Position numbers and translations under genes: made by a program. A stretch of 34,450 bases of DNA from Streptomyces abyssomicinicus (GTDB taxonomy: Bacteria; Actinomycetota; Actinomycetes; Streptomycetales; Streptomycetaceae). The notes below the pieces were generated by a model that was not told where the DNA came from, made no database searches, and was given only the letters and a program-made list of their open reading frames with translations. Positions 25,371 to 33,344 of this stretch are shown piece by piece; positions within the stretch are counted from its first letter, which is position 1; each line of letters opens with the position of its first letter. Where the stretch lies: positions 162,901 through 197,350 of the forward strand of contig NZ_BBZI01000011.1 in the NCBI RefSeq assembly GCF_008974245.1, in the 5' to 3' direction.

Positions 25371-25451
25371 GGCGAGGGTCTCGGGCAGCCGGTTCTGCCG
25401 CTCGGGGGCGCGGTGGTGGCTCTGGCGTCCGGCCGGATGCCGGAGTGGTGG
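25371..25451. repeat. Degenerate repeat copy R1 of the permease 3' end
   Basis: 81-nt unit almost identical to R2 (about three substitutions and one indel). Read on the minus strand it encodes PERQNRLPETLAADGG and a stop just past its edge, resembling the true permease C-terminus AAERLPEILTAVSKG. It looks like a duplicated and decayed gene end. Confidence 0.75.
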
Positions 25452-25582
25452 CGGCTCGGGGCCGGGCCCGCGCGGGAGCGGAGGCCGGTGGACCCCGTGT
25501 ACTGACGGCCCGCTGCACCCGTGGCTCGGTGGCCCGCGTAGGTGCGGCCCGGCGGGCAGAGGTCTTGGTCTTCGCTGACGGC

Positions 25583-25664
25583 GACGAGGGTCTCGGGCAG
25601 CCGGTTCTGCTGCTCGGGGGGCGCGGTGGTGGCTCTGGTGTCCGGCCGGATGCCGGAGTGGTGG
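25583..25664. repeat. Degenerate repeat copy R2 of the permease 3' end
   Basis: 82-nt unit 212 bp after R1, differing by about three substitutions and an extra G. Read on the minus strand it gives EQQNRLPETLVAVSEDQDL, again close to the permease tail AAERLPEILTAVSKG but without the stop. The one-base indel puts the outward sequence of R1 and R2 in different frames. Confidence 0.75.
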
Positions 25665-25876
25665 CCCGGCCCGCGCGGGAGGGTCGGCCTCGTGCTGCCG
25701 CGCGGCTGCGGCCCGGGGGCGGAGGCCTCGGTCTTCGCCGGCGGCGGTATCCCGGCAGGGCCTCTGCCGCTCGGGGAGTTCCTGCCGGTCTTGGCTTCCG
25801 GCCAGGTGCGGGAGGGGTGGCTGTCGGACCCCGGCGCACCGGCGGACCGGTGCAGGCGTACCGGCGGACCTGCGCG

Positions 25877-27622
25877 TCAGCCCTTGCTGACGGCGGTGAG
25901 GATCTCGGGGAGTCGCTCGGCCGCCCGGGGCGCGGCCAGCCGCAGCCCGGCCACCGTGAGGAGGGCGCCGTAGGCCGTGCCCACCGGCAGCAGCAGCCAG
26001 CTCCACGCGGCGGCGTGCCCGGCGACGTGCAGCCATACGGTCAGCGCGATCACCGGGGTGGACAGCAGCGCCGCGCCGGCCATGCCGCCGAAGATCGCCA
26101 TCCACACCAGCCCCACCTGGCCGGGCGCCACGTTCCGGTTGCCCTCGGGCGGGATGGAGTAGGGGTGGCGCACCGAGGCCCACGCGCCGGTCGCCATCAT
26201 CGCGCCGAGCAGCGACAGCGAGAGCCCCAGGGCCTCCGGGAGCCGGTCCCAGTCACCCAGCACCGCCACCGTCGCCACGCAGACCAGGACCGAGTACGGC
26301 ACCGCGTACGCCATCAGCGCCAGCGCCCGCCCCCACAGCTCGCGCAGCGCGTCCCGGGGCGAGGAGATGGTCATCGCGACCATCCAGAAGCCCGAGTAGT
26401 CCTGGCCGAACTGGTTGTACATCATCGAGCCGAGCATCCCGGCGGCGAAGCAGGCGAAGTAGACCGAACCCGATCCCTGGAACGCGTTGAACAGCGGCAC
26501 GATCAGCCCGACGGCCAGCGAGATCACCAGCGCCGCACGGGTCTTGGGGTCGCGCCAGGCGTAACGCAGGCTGCGTTCCATCACCGTGGGGATCCGGCCG
26601 GGCGGCAGCAGCCTGGCGAGTCCGAAGGCCCCGGGACGCCGTGCGGCACGGACGGCGGCCGGTTCCGCGGCCTGGAGGGTGGAGGCGTCCGGCGCCGTCA
26701 TCAGCCGGGTCAAGGTGGCCGACCACCAGCGCAGCGCCAGCGTCAACGCCAGCGCCGTGAGCGCCAGTTGGGCCAGCGCGGCACCGTAGTAGCCGTCGCC
26801 CGCCGAGTCGACGGCGCCGATCGCGGAGGCCGGTGGCACCCAGCGCAGCACCTCCGCGAACGGGTCGAGCTGCGCCAGCCCCGAGGAACCGAGGCGCTGC
26901 ACACCGAAGTTGACGGCCTGCGCGCCGATCGCCACGATCAGGCCGCTGACCACGGCCAGGTCGCGTCCGCGGCGGCTGGAGAGCAGCCGGGTGTTGGCGG
27001 TGACCACGGCGCGGGCCAGCGCCACGCAGGTCAGCAGGGCCAGCGGCACCGCGACCACCGCGGTCACCGCGCCGGCCGGGCCCCGCGCCACGGCGGCCGC
27101 CGAACCGGCCAGCAGACAGAGCGTGAACAGCGGCCCGATGCCCACCAGCGACGCGGCCAGCAGCGCCCGGACCAGTGGGCGCGGCCGCAGCGGCAGCAGG
27201 ACCAGTCGGGTCGCGTCGAGCGTCTCGTCGCCGCTGGACGAGAAGAGCGGCATCACCGCCCAGCCCAGGGCCAGCAGCGCGGTGATCGGCACCACCACGG
27301 AGGCGGCGTGCGGGTTGCCGCGCAGCAGGAGCAGCCCCAGCAGCAGGAAGGCGGCCAGCAGCAGCACCATGACCGCGGAGGCGATGTACGCGGCGCGGCG
27401 GCCGCCGGAGCGGCGCAGGCCGTTGCGCATGATCGCCAGCTTCAGCCGGACCATCACGCCGGTGACCGAACCCGGCCGCCGCACGGTGGCCGACGCGGGT
27501 GCGGGTGCGGGTGCCGGTGCCGGTGCCGGCACTGGTGCGTGCCCGGGAGCCGGTGCGGGCCCGGGCGCCGGTGCCGGCGGGGACGTCGGCTCGGACGAGG
27601 GGCCCGGCTCGGGCGGGGTCAC
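25877..27622 (-). CDS. ABC transporter permease (ABC-2-like exporter subunit)
   Basis: 581-residue integral membrane protein. After a 55-residue Pro/Ala/Gly-rich cytoplasmic N-terminus come many hydrophobic helices, for example AAYIASAVMVLLLAAFLLLG, VVVPITALLALGWAVMPLF and ALVISLAVGLIVPLFNAF. A polar loop (FSSSGDETLDATRLVLLPLR) follows the second helix group; it and NQFGQDYSGFWMVAMTISSP are typical of Streptomyces two-gene ABC exporters that act on unknown substrates. It forms a transporter with the upstream ATPase: the GTG start overlaps the ATPase stop (GTGA on the minus strand, 27619-27622). The C-terminus is AAERLPEILTAVSKG; degenerate copies of this end lie just downstream. Longer frames upstream run through the ATPase gene and are shadows. 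Confidence 0.9.
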   Translation of the reverse strand: MTPPEPGPSSEPTSPPAPAPGPAPAPGHAPVPAPAPAPAPAPASATVRRPGSVTGVMVRLKLAIMRNGLRRSGGRRAAYIASAVMVLLLAAFLLLGLLLLRGNPHAASVVVPITALLALGWAVMPLFSSSGDETLDATRLVLLPLRPRPLVRALLAASLVGIGPLFTLCLLAGSAAAVARGPAGAVTAVVAVPLALLTCVALARAVVTANTRLLSSRRGRDLAVVSGLIVAIGAQAVNFGVQRLGSSGLAQLDPFAEVLRWVPPASAIGAVDSAGDGYYGAALAQLALTALALTLALRWWSATLTRLMTAPDASTLQAAEPAAVRAARRPGAFGLARLLPPGRIPTVMERSLRYAWRDPKTRAALVISLAVGLIVPLFNAFQGSGSVYFACFAAGMLGSMMYNQFGQDYSGFWMVAMTISSPRDALRELWGRALALMAYAVPYSVLVCVATVAVLGDWDRLPEALGLSLSLLGAMMATGAWASVRHPYSIPPEGNRNVAPGQVGLVWMAIFGGMAGAALLSTPVIALTVWLHVAGHAAAWSWLLLPVGTAYGALLTVAGLRLAAPRAAERLPEILTAVSKG

Positions 27623-28386
27623 CGGGCGCCGCCCAGCCAGTCCAGGCTGCTGCCCGCGTCCCGGTCGCCCGCTCCGACCAGCTCCAGGAACGCCTGCTGG
27701 AGCGAGGGCGCGGTGCCGCGTACCTCCTCCAGCGTCCCCGCGGCGCGGATCCGGCCCGCGGCCAGCACCGCCACCCAGTCGCAGAGCGACTCGACCAGCT
27801 CCATCACGTGGGAGGAGAACACCACCGTCGCCCCGGACGCGGTGTACCGCTCCAGGACGGTGCGGATCGTCTGCGCGGAGACCGGGTCGACGCCCTCGAA
27901 GGGCTCGTCGAGGAAGAGCACCTCCGGGTTGTGCAGCAGGGCGGAGGCCAGGCCGATCTTCTTCCGCATGCCGGTGGAGTAGTCGACGACCAGCTTGTCG
28001 CGGGCGGCGGACAGGTCCAGCACCTCGATCAGCTGGGCGGCGCGCTTGTCGGTCTCGTCGCCGGGCAGGCCGCGCAGACGGCCCGCGTAGGAGAGGAGTT
28101 CGCCCCCGGACAGCCGCTCGAAGAGCCGCAGCCCCTCGGGGAGGACCCCGATCCTCGCCTTCACCTCGGCGGGGTCGCGCCACACGTCGTGTCCGACGAC
28201 CTCCACCCGGCCCTGGTCGGGGCGGAGCAGGCCGGTGATCATGGAGAGGGTGGTGGTCTTGCCCGCCCCGTTGGGACCGACCAGCCCGACGAACCGCCCG
28301 GCGGGCAGCTCCAGGTCGATCCCGCCCACGGCGACGTGCTCGCCGAAGCGTTTCCAGAGGCCTTCCACGCGTACGGCGGCGTTCAT
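27619..28386 (-). CDS. ABC transporter ATP-binding protein
   Basis: 255-residue ATPase subunit of an exporter (ABCA/NodI-like class). Walker A: GPNGAGKTTT; Q-loop region: RIGVLPEGLRLFERLSGGEL; signature: DYSTGMRKKIGLASALL, a common variant of LSGGQ; Walker B: EVLFLDEPFEGVDP; H-loop: VFSSHVMELVESL. It ends with a short helical tail (LQQAFLELVGAGDRDAG), usual for this class. The ATG at 28386 has GGAGGG 5 nt upstream on the minus strand; an upstream ATG at 28422 would add 12 unlike residues. Translationally coupled to the permease. The cargo is unknown. Confidence 0.93.
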   Translation of the reverse strand: MNAAVRVEGLWKRFGEHVAVGGIDLELPAGRFVGLVGPNGAGKTTTLSMITGLLRPDQGRVEVVGHDVWRDPAEVKARIGVLPEGLRLFERLSGGELLSYAGRLRGLPGDETDKRAAQLIEVLDLSAARDKLVVDYSTGMRKKIGLASALLHNPEVLFLDEPFEGVDPVSAQTIRTVLERYTASGATVVFSSHVMELVESLCDWVAVLAAGRIRAAGTLEEVRGTAPSLQQAFLELVGAGDRDAGSSLDWLGGAR

Positions 28387-28649
28387 CGCATCCCTCCGCA
28401 GAACTGGAACCGGCGCCGGCACCGGGTACAGGACCGACCCTATGCCCCGTCCCGCCGACCCTCACCTCCGTGACGACTCCGGGCCCCCTCCGGTTCCTCG
28501 CCCCGCAGGCGCCGGGCCGGGCGGCCGGGGAAGACCGCCTGTCACCACCGTGCGACGAAAACCGCCCCGCCACCTGACGCCCCGTCTAGTGTGGCGCCCA
28601 GTTCACCATCCACGAACTACTGGCGGGTCGCACGCACGAGGGGGACGAG

Positions 28650-30569
28650 ATGAACGGGCATCCGGGCGGTCTTCCCGGCATGGTGATCGCGGGCCGGTAC
28701 GAGCTGCTACGCCGCCTGGGGCGGGGCGCCATGGGTGTGGTCTGGGAGGCACTGGACACGCGCCTGGACCGGAAGGTGGCCGTCAAGGAAATGGTGTACC
28801 CGGATCCGGGATCCGCGGCCTCCGACATCCGGGCGCAGTGGGTGGGCCGCGCTCACCGTGAGGCCAGGACCGTCGCCAGGGTCGGCCATCGGAACGTGAT
28901 CTCCGTACACGACGTGATCGACGGCCACGGCGACGGCGGCGACGACGACCAGGTCTGGATCGTGATGGAACTGCTCGACGCCCGCTCGCTGGCCGACATG
29001 CTGAAACCCCGGGAACCGCTCTCCGTGCCGCACGCCGCCCGGATCGGCCTCCAGGTGCTGCGAGGGCTTGCCGCCGTGCACGAGGCGGGGGTGCTGCACC
29101 GGGACGTGAAGCCCAGCAACATCCTCTTCCGTGCCGACGGCAGCGCGCTGCTGACGGACTTCGGCGTCGCCACCTATGAGGGGGCGACGCAGCTCACCGG
29201 GTCGAACGATGTCATCGGCTCCGCTCCTTACCTCGCCCCGGAACTGCTCACCCGCGAGCCGGGACCGTACCCGGCGACAGCGGCCTCCGACCTCTGGGCG
29301 CTGGGTGTGACGCTCTACGAGATGGTGGAAGGCAGACGCCCCTTCGTGGGCGACAAGTTGCAGATCATGAACTCCATCGTTCGGGATCCGCTTCCTCCTC
29401 TGCGCTTCGGCGGGCTGCTCACCCCGCTGATCGAGGACCTTCTGCGGAAGGATCCGCTGCGGCGGCCGAGCGCGCGGGCACTGGAGATGATGCTGGAGGA
29501 GATCACCCGGGACATCCCCGCCCCCACGGCCCCGCCCGCGCCACGGCCGGAGAAGGCCGCGGAGCAGGCCGTGCCCGGGGAGCAGGGCCCGCCGCCCACG
29601 ACCGTCGGCACGGGGGGTCCCGGCCCCGAGCGGTGGAACAGGTGGAAGGTTCCCCTCGCCGTGCTCTGCGCGGCGCTGCTCGTGGGCGGGGGATGGCTGG
29701 CCAACGCGATGGGGGACGACGCCCAGGACGGAAAGGGATCCGGCTCCGCCCCGCACCCGGACGCATGGGCGAGGTTCAAGGCTGCCCACCCCGTTCTGAG
29801 AGTGGGCGTCAAGGCCGAACAGCCGCCGCTGAGCCGGTGGAACAACAAGGTGTTCGTGGGCTTCGAACCTGATCTCGCCCGGAGGATCGGTGAGCTCCTC
29901 GGATACGGCGAGGATCAGATCGTGCTGAAGGAGGTGACCAGCGAGGACCGTGTCCGCCAGTTGACGGGTGACAGGAACGCCGTCCCCGCGGTCGAGCCGG
30001 AGGTCGACCTCCTCCTTGCCAGTTACAGCATCCGCAAGGACGTGGCAGGGGTGACGTTCGCCGGTGGGTACTTCCACAACCACCAGGGGGGAATCCTGGT
30101 GCGCGACAAGGGAATCGTGCACATAGACGCTCTCTCCGACCTGTCGGACGACAGAGGCGTCCGGGCGTGCACGGTGGAGGGGTCGACGTACAAGGACTGG
30201 GCGGCCGACAACAAGGTGCCCCTTACCGACGAAGGGCTTCCGGGCACCTATGACAAGTGCGTGGACAAGCTGCTCGACGACGACAGCGACGTGTTCGCGG
30301 TGATCACGGACGAAGTCATCACCCAGGGGATCGCGGACGAGCATCGCGACACGAAGCTGGTCGAGACGTTCGGCGGAGGGGCTCGCGACTACGGTGTCGG
30401 GCTGCGGTCCGGCGACACCGTCCTCAAGGCGAAGGTGTGCGGGGCCCTGCGGAAGATCATGGAGACCAGGAACGGCACGTCGGAATGGCAGAAGCTGTAC
30501 GACGAGCACCTGCGGCCCTCGGTCGGGGCTGCCTCGGGCCTGCCGGGTCTGACGGAGTGCCACGAGTAG
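28650..30569 (+). CDS. Receptor Ser/Thr kinase with extracytoplasmic solute-binding sensor
   Basis: 639-residue Hanks-type kinase, one membrane helix, and a periplasmic-type binding domain. Kinase (about 15-290): LGRGAMGVVWEA (P-loop), K46 in VAVKEM, HRDVKPSN (H150-N157), DFG 170-172, APE 196-198, SDLWALGVTLYEM. Pro-rich linker 290-330. TM about 333-352 (VPLAVLCAALLVGGGWLANA). Outside: LRVGVKAEQPPLSRWNNKVF, VGFEPDLARRIGELLGYG, LLLASYSIRKDVAGVTFAGG and a late VGLRSGDTVLKAKVCGALRK resemble type-3 (amino-acid/glutamine-type) solute-binding proteins. Four Cys (RACTVE, DKCVDK, KVCGAL, LTECHE) could form two disulfides. Probably a ligand-sensing kinase. The ATG has GAGGGGG 5 nt upstream; TAGTGT (28587-28592) is a possible -10. 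The sensor half appears slightly less GC-biased than its neighbours. Confidence 0.93.
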   Translation: MNGHPGGLPGMVIAGRYELLRRLGRGAMGVVWEALDTRLDRKVAVKEMVYPDPGSAASDIRAQWVGRAHREARTVARVGHRNVISVHDVIDGHGDGGDDDQVWIVMELLDARSLADMLKPREPLSVPHAARIGLQVLRGLAAVHEAGVLHRDVKPSNILFRADGSALLTDFGVATYEGATQLTGSNDVIGSAPYLAPELLTREPGPYPATAASDLWALGVTLYEMVEGRRPFVGDKLQIMNSIVRDPLPPLRFGGLLTPLIEDLLRKDPLRRPSARALEMMLEEITRDIPAPTAPPAPRPEKAAEQAVPGEQGPPPTTVGTGGPGPERWNRWKVPLAVLCAALLVGGGWLANAMGDDAQDGKGSGSAPHPDAWARFKAAHPVLRVGVKAEQPPLSRWNNKVFVGFEPDLARRIGELLGYGEDQIVLKEVTSEDRVRQLTGDRNAVPAVEPEVDLLLASYSIRKDVAGVTFAGGYFHNHQGGILVRDKGIVHIDALSDLSDDRGVRACTVEGSTYKDWAADNKVPLTDEGLPGTYDKCVDKLLDDDSDVFAVITDEVITQGIADEHRDTKLVETFGGGARDYGVGLRSGDTVLKAKVCGALRKIMETRNGTSEWQKLYDEHLRPSVGAASGLPGLTECHE

Positions 30570-30874
30570 AGCCGGCACTCCGGACCGCACGCACGGTACG
30601 GCGGCCGATCGCGGACGACCGCCGTCCTCACGACGGCTGTACGACGACCGCGCCGTAGCAGGGACGCCCGACGGCGGCGTCGCGCTAAGTGCGCACCGGG
30701 CGACACGGAGGCGGTCCAGGGTGGTGGAACCCTGATCAGCGGGGTCGCGGAGCCGGGCACCTCGTTCCTCGCGCGGCGTGGCCACCCGACCGCCCGCAGG
30801 CGGTGTCGGGTGGCCACCCGCGGGCGTGACGGCCCCGCCCGGGCGGAGAGACGCCGGCCGGCCGCGGGGGAGGC
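30570..30874. other. Intergenic gap between kinase and prim-pol-like gene
   Basis: Convergent gap of 305 nt. No supported gene. It contains one strong hairpin at 30778-30817 (separate entry). The short frames in it are shadows without ribosome-binding sites. Confidence 0.55.
30778..30817. terminator. Bidirectional terminator hairpin
   Basis: A perfect 13-bp stem GTGGCCACCCGAC (30778-30790 with 30805-30817) encloses a 4-bp CGCC/GGCG sub-stem. It is located between convergent genes (kinase on plus, prim-pol-like on minus), so it can stop both transcripts. Confidence 0.8.
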
Positions 30875-31588
30875 CTACCGGTCGCGCGTGCAGGCGTAGG
30901 CGAGGGCGGGGACGAGGGCGGCGGCGTCGGGGAGGCGGCCGGCGGGGGGCCGGACCCACTGGACGGGGCCCCGCGCGCCGTACCGCGTGGGCGGCGCCGC
31001 GATCCATCCGCCCGTGCCCATGACCGCGAGGTCGAGCCCCTCGGGCGCCCACCCCAGCCCCCGGACCAGCCGGGGCACCCGCGCCTGCGCACCCGGCAGC
31101 ACCAGGAACCTCATCCTGCGGTCCGGCGCCACCAGCACCGGGCCCGCCCCCGGCTCCGCGCCCAGCCGGTCCAGCCGGGCCAGCGCCAGGTATCCGGCCG
31201 TCTCCGGAACCTCCAGCACGTCGAACCCCCGCCCCGTCGGCAGCAGCACCGCCGCCTCCGGCCGCCTGCTCCACAGCCGCCGGGCGACCGCCCCGCTCAG
31301 CGTGGCCTGGTTCGTCCAGTCCGGGCTCTCCGGATGCGCCCCCGGCAGCGGACAGGACGGGTCACCGCAGGAGCAGCGCACCACGCCCTCCACCGTCTCC
31401 GTCGACACGCCGGGGAAGACCTGCCACTGCCGTTCCTCGGCGTACTCCACGGCGGCCTCGAGCATCGAGGAGGTACCTCGCCGCCCCTGCCCGGGCTGGT
31501 CGGGCCCGTGCCCGGACGGCTGCTGACCCGCCTCGCCACGCTGCTGCGGGATTGGTGTGACTTCGGTGCCGGAGATCGTATTTTCCAC
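30875..31588 (-). CDS. Bifunctional DNA primase/polymerase (prim-pol)-like protein
   Basis: 237-residue protein of the small Streptomyces group annotated by its prim-pol N-terminal domain. Recognisable parts: (V)ENTISGTEVTPIPQQRGE, EAAVEYAEERQWQVFPGV, the Cys cluster VRCSCGDPSCPLPGAHPES (possible metal site), LPTGRGFDVLEVPETAG, DRRMRFLVLPGA and WIAAPPTRYGARGPVQWVRP. In full prim-pols a D-x-D pair and a His in such strands make the active site; here FDVLEVP has D and E at the right place, but catalysis is uncertain. The GTG at 31588 was chosen because relatives begin MENTISVTE; a GTG at 31609 is seven codons earlier and behind GAGAGGAG no better. It is not within a plasmid or phage module, so it may be a regulator or repair factor. 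Confidence 0.82.
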   Translation of the reverse strand: MENTISGTEVTPIPQQRGEAGQQPSGHGPDQPGQGRRGTSSMLEAAVEYAEERQWQVFPGVSTETVEGVVRCSCGDPSCPLPGAHPESPDWTNQATLSGAVARRLWSRRPEAAVLLPTGRGFDVLEVPETAGYLALARLDRLGAEPGAGPVLVAPDRRMRFLVLPGAQARVPRLVRGLGWAPEGLDLAVMGTGGWIAAPPTRYGARGPVQWVRPPAGRLPDAAALVPALAYACTRDR

Positions 31589-31611
31589 GAACGACTCAAC
31601 TCCTCTCACAC

Positions 31612-31629
31612 GTCCGGGTTACGCCGGAC
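31612..31629. promoter_or_regulatory. Inverted repeat ahead of the prim-pol-like gene
   Basis: A perfect GTCCGG-6 nt-CCGGAC repeat (31612-31617 and 31624-31629) lies 23 nt before the chosen GTG of the prim-pol-like gene, in the divergent region it shares with the XRE/TPR regulator gene. A dimeric repressor could bind here; the XRE protein next door is a candidate only. Confidence 0.4.
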
Positions 31630-31812
31630 ACGCGGGCGGGACACGGCCACCGCCGGGGAGCACGGGGCGCACAGGTGCATTCGAGGGGGCGCGCGGGCGG
31701 CGGGCGAGCGGGCGCTGGGTAGCCACTGGGGGCCCGGCCCGGCACACCCGGAGCGGACCCGCACCACCCGCGGACCACGGACAGCACCAGCAGGAGCAAC
31801 CAGGGGGTATTC

Positions 31813-33195
31813 ATGGCCGCCAGGCCACTCGTCGCACGACAGCCCAACGAACGGCTGCAGGCGCTCATCCAGGAGGCCGGCTGCTCCAACGCCGGGCTCG
31901 CCCGCCGGGTCAACCTGTGCGGCGCGGAACACGGCCTCGACCTCCGCTACGACAAGACCTCGGTGGCCCGCTGGCTCCGCGGCCAGCAGCCCCGGGGCCG
32001 CGCGCCCGCGGTCATCGCCGAGGCGCTCGGCCGGAAACTGGGCCGCACCGTCACCATCGACGAGATCGGCATGGCCAACGGCAAGAACCTCGCCACCGGT
32101 GTCGGCCTGCAGTTCGCCCCGACCGTGCCGGGCGCGGTGGAGCAGGTCTGCGAGCTGTGGCGCAGCGACGTGGGGCGGCGGGACTTCCTGGCCGGCACCT
32201 CGGTGGCCTCCTCCGCGCTGGTCGAACCGAGCCGCGACTGGCTGATCTCCGCCCCGGACGCGCAGGTCGCCCGCGCGGTCGGCCCCCGGGTCGGCCCCTC
32301 CGACGTGGCCGCGGTCGAGGCGATGACCCAGGCCCTCGTCGACCTGGACCACCGGTTCGGCAGCGGACACGTCCGCCCGGTCCTGGTCCACTACCTCAAC
32401 AGCGTGGTCTCCGGCCTGCTCTCCGGGTCGTACCGGGAGGCGGTCGGCCGGGACCTGTTCGCCGCCGTCGCCCGCCTGACCGAACTGGCCGGGTACATGG
32501 CCGTGGACACCGGGCAGCCGGCCCTGGCCCAGCGCTACTACATCCAGGCACTGCGCCTCGCCCAGGCGGCGGGCGACCGCGGCTACGGCGGGTACGTGCT
32601 GGCCGCGTCCATGAGCCACCTGGCGGCGCAGCTCGGCAACCCGCGCGAGATCGCCCAGCTCGCGCGCGCCGCGCAGGAGGGCGCGCGGGGCCGGGTGACG
32701 CCGCGCGCCCAGGCGATGTTCCACGCCGCCGAGGCGCGCGGGCACGCGGTGCTCGGCGACGCCCTCGCGGCCGAGGCCGCGCGCGGGCGCGCGCTGGACG
32801 CCATGGAGGCGGCCGGCACGGCCACCGACGCCGGGGACGACCCGGTGTGGATCAGCCACTTCGATGAGGCGTACCTCGCCGACGAGCTGGCCCACTGCCA
32901 CCGGGACCTCGGCCAGGCCGAGCGGGCCGAGCGCTGTGCCCGGCAGTCCCTCGACGGTCACCCCGAGTCACGGGCGCGCCGCCGGGCCATCGGGCACGTG
33001 CTGCTCGCCACGGCCCAGCTCCAGCGGCGTGAACTGGAGCAGGCCTGCGCGACGGCGCTGAGGGCCGCGGAACTCCTGGGCTCGCTGCGCTCCGACCGCG
33101 GCACGGAGTACCTGGACGACTTCCGGCACCGACTGGAGCCGTACCGCGCCGAGGCCCCGGTCCGCGCCTTCGCGGAACGTCTCGCCGTGGCCTGA
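31813..33195 (+). CDS. XRE-type HTH / TPR regulator (Streptomyces developmental type)
   Basis: 460-residue cytoplasmic regulator. The N-terminal part holds an atypical helix-turn-helix region around ERLQALIQEAGCSNAGLARR and RYDKTSVARWLRGQQPRG (about 13-60), then VIAEALGRKLGRTVTIDEIG. The linker GRRDFLAGTSVASSAL (about 118-133) is often seen in this group and is not a secretion signal here. The rest is helical TPR-like repeats: YLNSVVSGLLSGSYREAVGR, LTELAGYMAVDTGQPALAQR, YYIQALRLAQAAGDRGYGGY and RAERCARQSLDGHPESRARR. Relatives include NsdA-type regulators of sporulation and antibiotic production, but that assignment is by general layout. The ATG has AGGGGGT 4 nt upstream. Divergent from the prim-pol-like gene. 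Confidence 0.88.
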   Translation: MAARPLVARQPNERLQALIQEAGCSNAGLARRVNLCGAEHGLDLRYDKTSVARWLRGQQPRGRAPAVIAEALGRKLGRTVTIDEIGMANGKNLATGVGLQFAPTVPGAVEQVCELWRSDVGRRDFLAGTSVASSALVEPSRDWLISAPDAQVARAVGPRVGPSDVAAVEAMTQALVDLDHRFGSGHVRPVLVHYLNSVVSGLLSGSYREAVGRDLFAAVARLTELAGYMAVDTGQPALAQRYYIQALRLAQAAGDRGYGGYVLAASMSHLAAQLGNPREIAQLARAAQEGARGRVTPRAQAMFHAAEARGHAVLGDALAAEAARGRALDAMEAAGTATDAGDDPVWISHFDEAYLADELAHCHRDLGQAERAERCARQSLDGHPESRARRRAIGHVLLATAQLQRRELEQACATALRAAELLGSLRSDRGTEYLDDFRHRLEPYRAEAPVRAFAERLAVA

Positions 33196-33344
33196 GCCGG
33201 CCGCCCGCTGCCGCGCCCCGCAAGGGGCGTCGGCTTCAACCGGCCTGCCCGCAGGGGGCGGTGGGAGTCTGGGTGGAGGGCACGGAGGACGAGCGGGTAG
33301 CGTGACCCGACGATTCCGTAAGTCCCCCATACGTAGGAGCACCG

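Larger units (their letters stand above)
25175..25876. other. Gene-free tract of degenerate repeats
   Basis: Between the convergent hydrolase and ABC permease genes there are 702 nt without a supported gene. It contains two roughly 81-bp copies of the permease 3' end (separate entries) and a third, more diverged copy around 25739-25820. GC-rich filler spaces them at about 150-210 bp. Frames crossing it on the minus strand are Pro/Arg-rich and shift between copies, as expected of decayed sequence. Confidence 0.65.

Noticed and set aside
24862..25839. 325-codon minus-strand frame across the repeat tract
   Set aside because: Pro/Arg-rich, crosses the hydrolase gene antisense, and shifts frame relative to the repeat copies. 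It fits decayed sequence better than a gene.
27623..28573. N-terminal extension of the permease frame to 898 codons
   Set aside because: The extension runs antisense-in-frame through the ATPase gene and is Arg/Gly/Pro-rich. The GTGA overlap at 27619-27622 is the natural start.
32166..32215. Tat-like RRDFLAG segment in the XRE/TPR protein as a signal peptide
   Set aside because: It is about 118 residues inside the protein, behind the DNA-binding region. The same segment is common in cytoplasmic Streptomyces regulators of this type.
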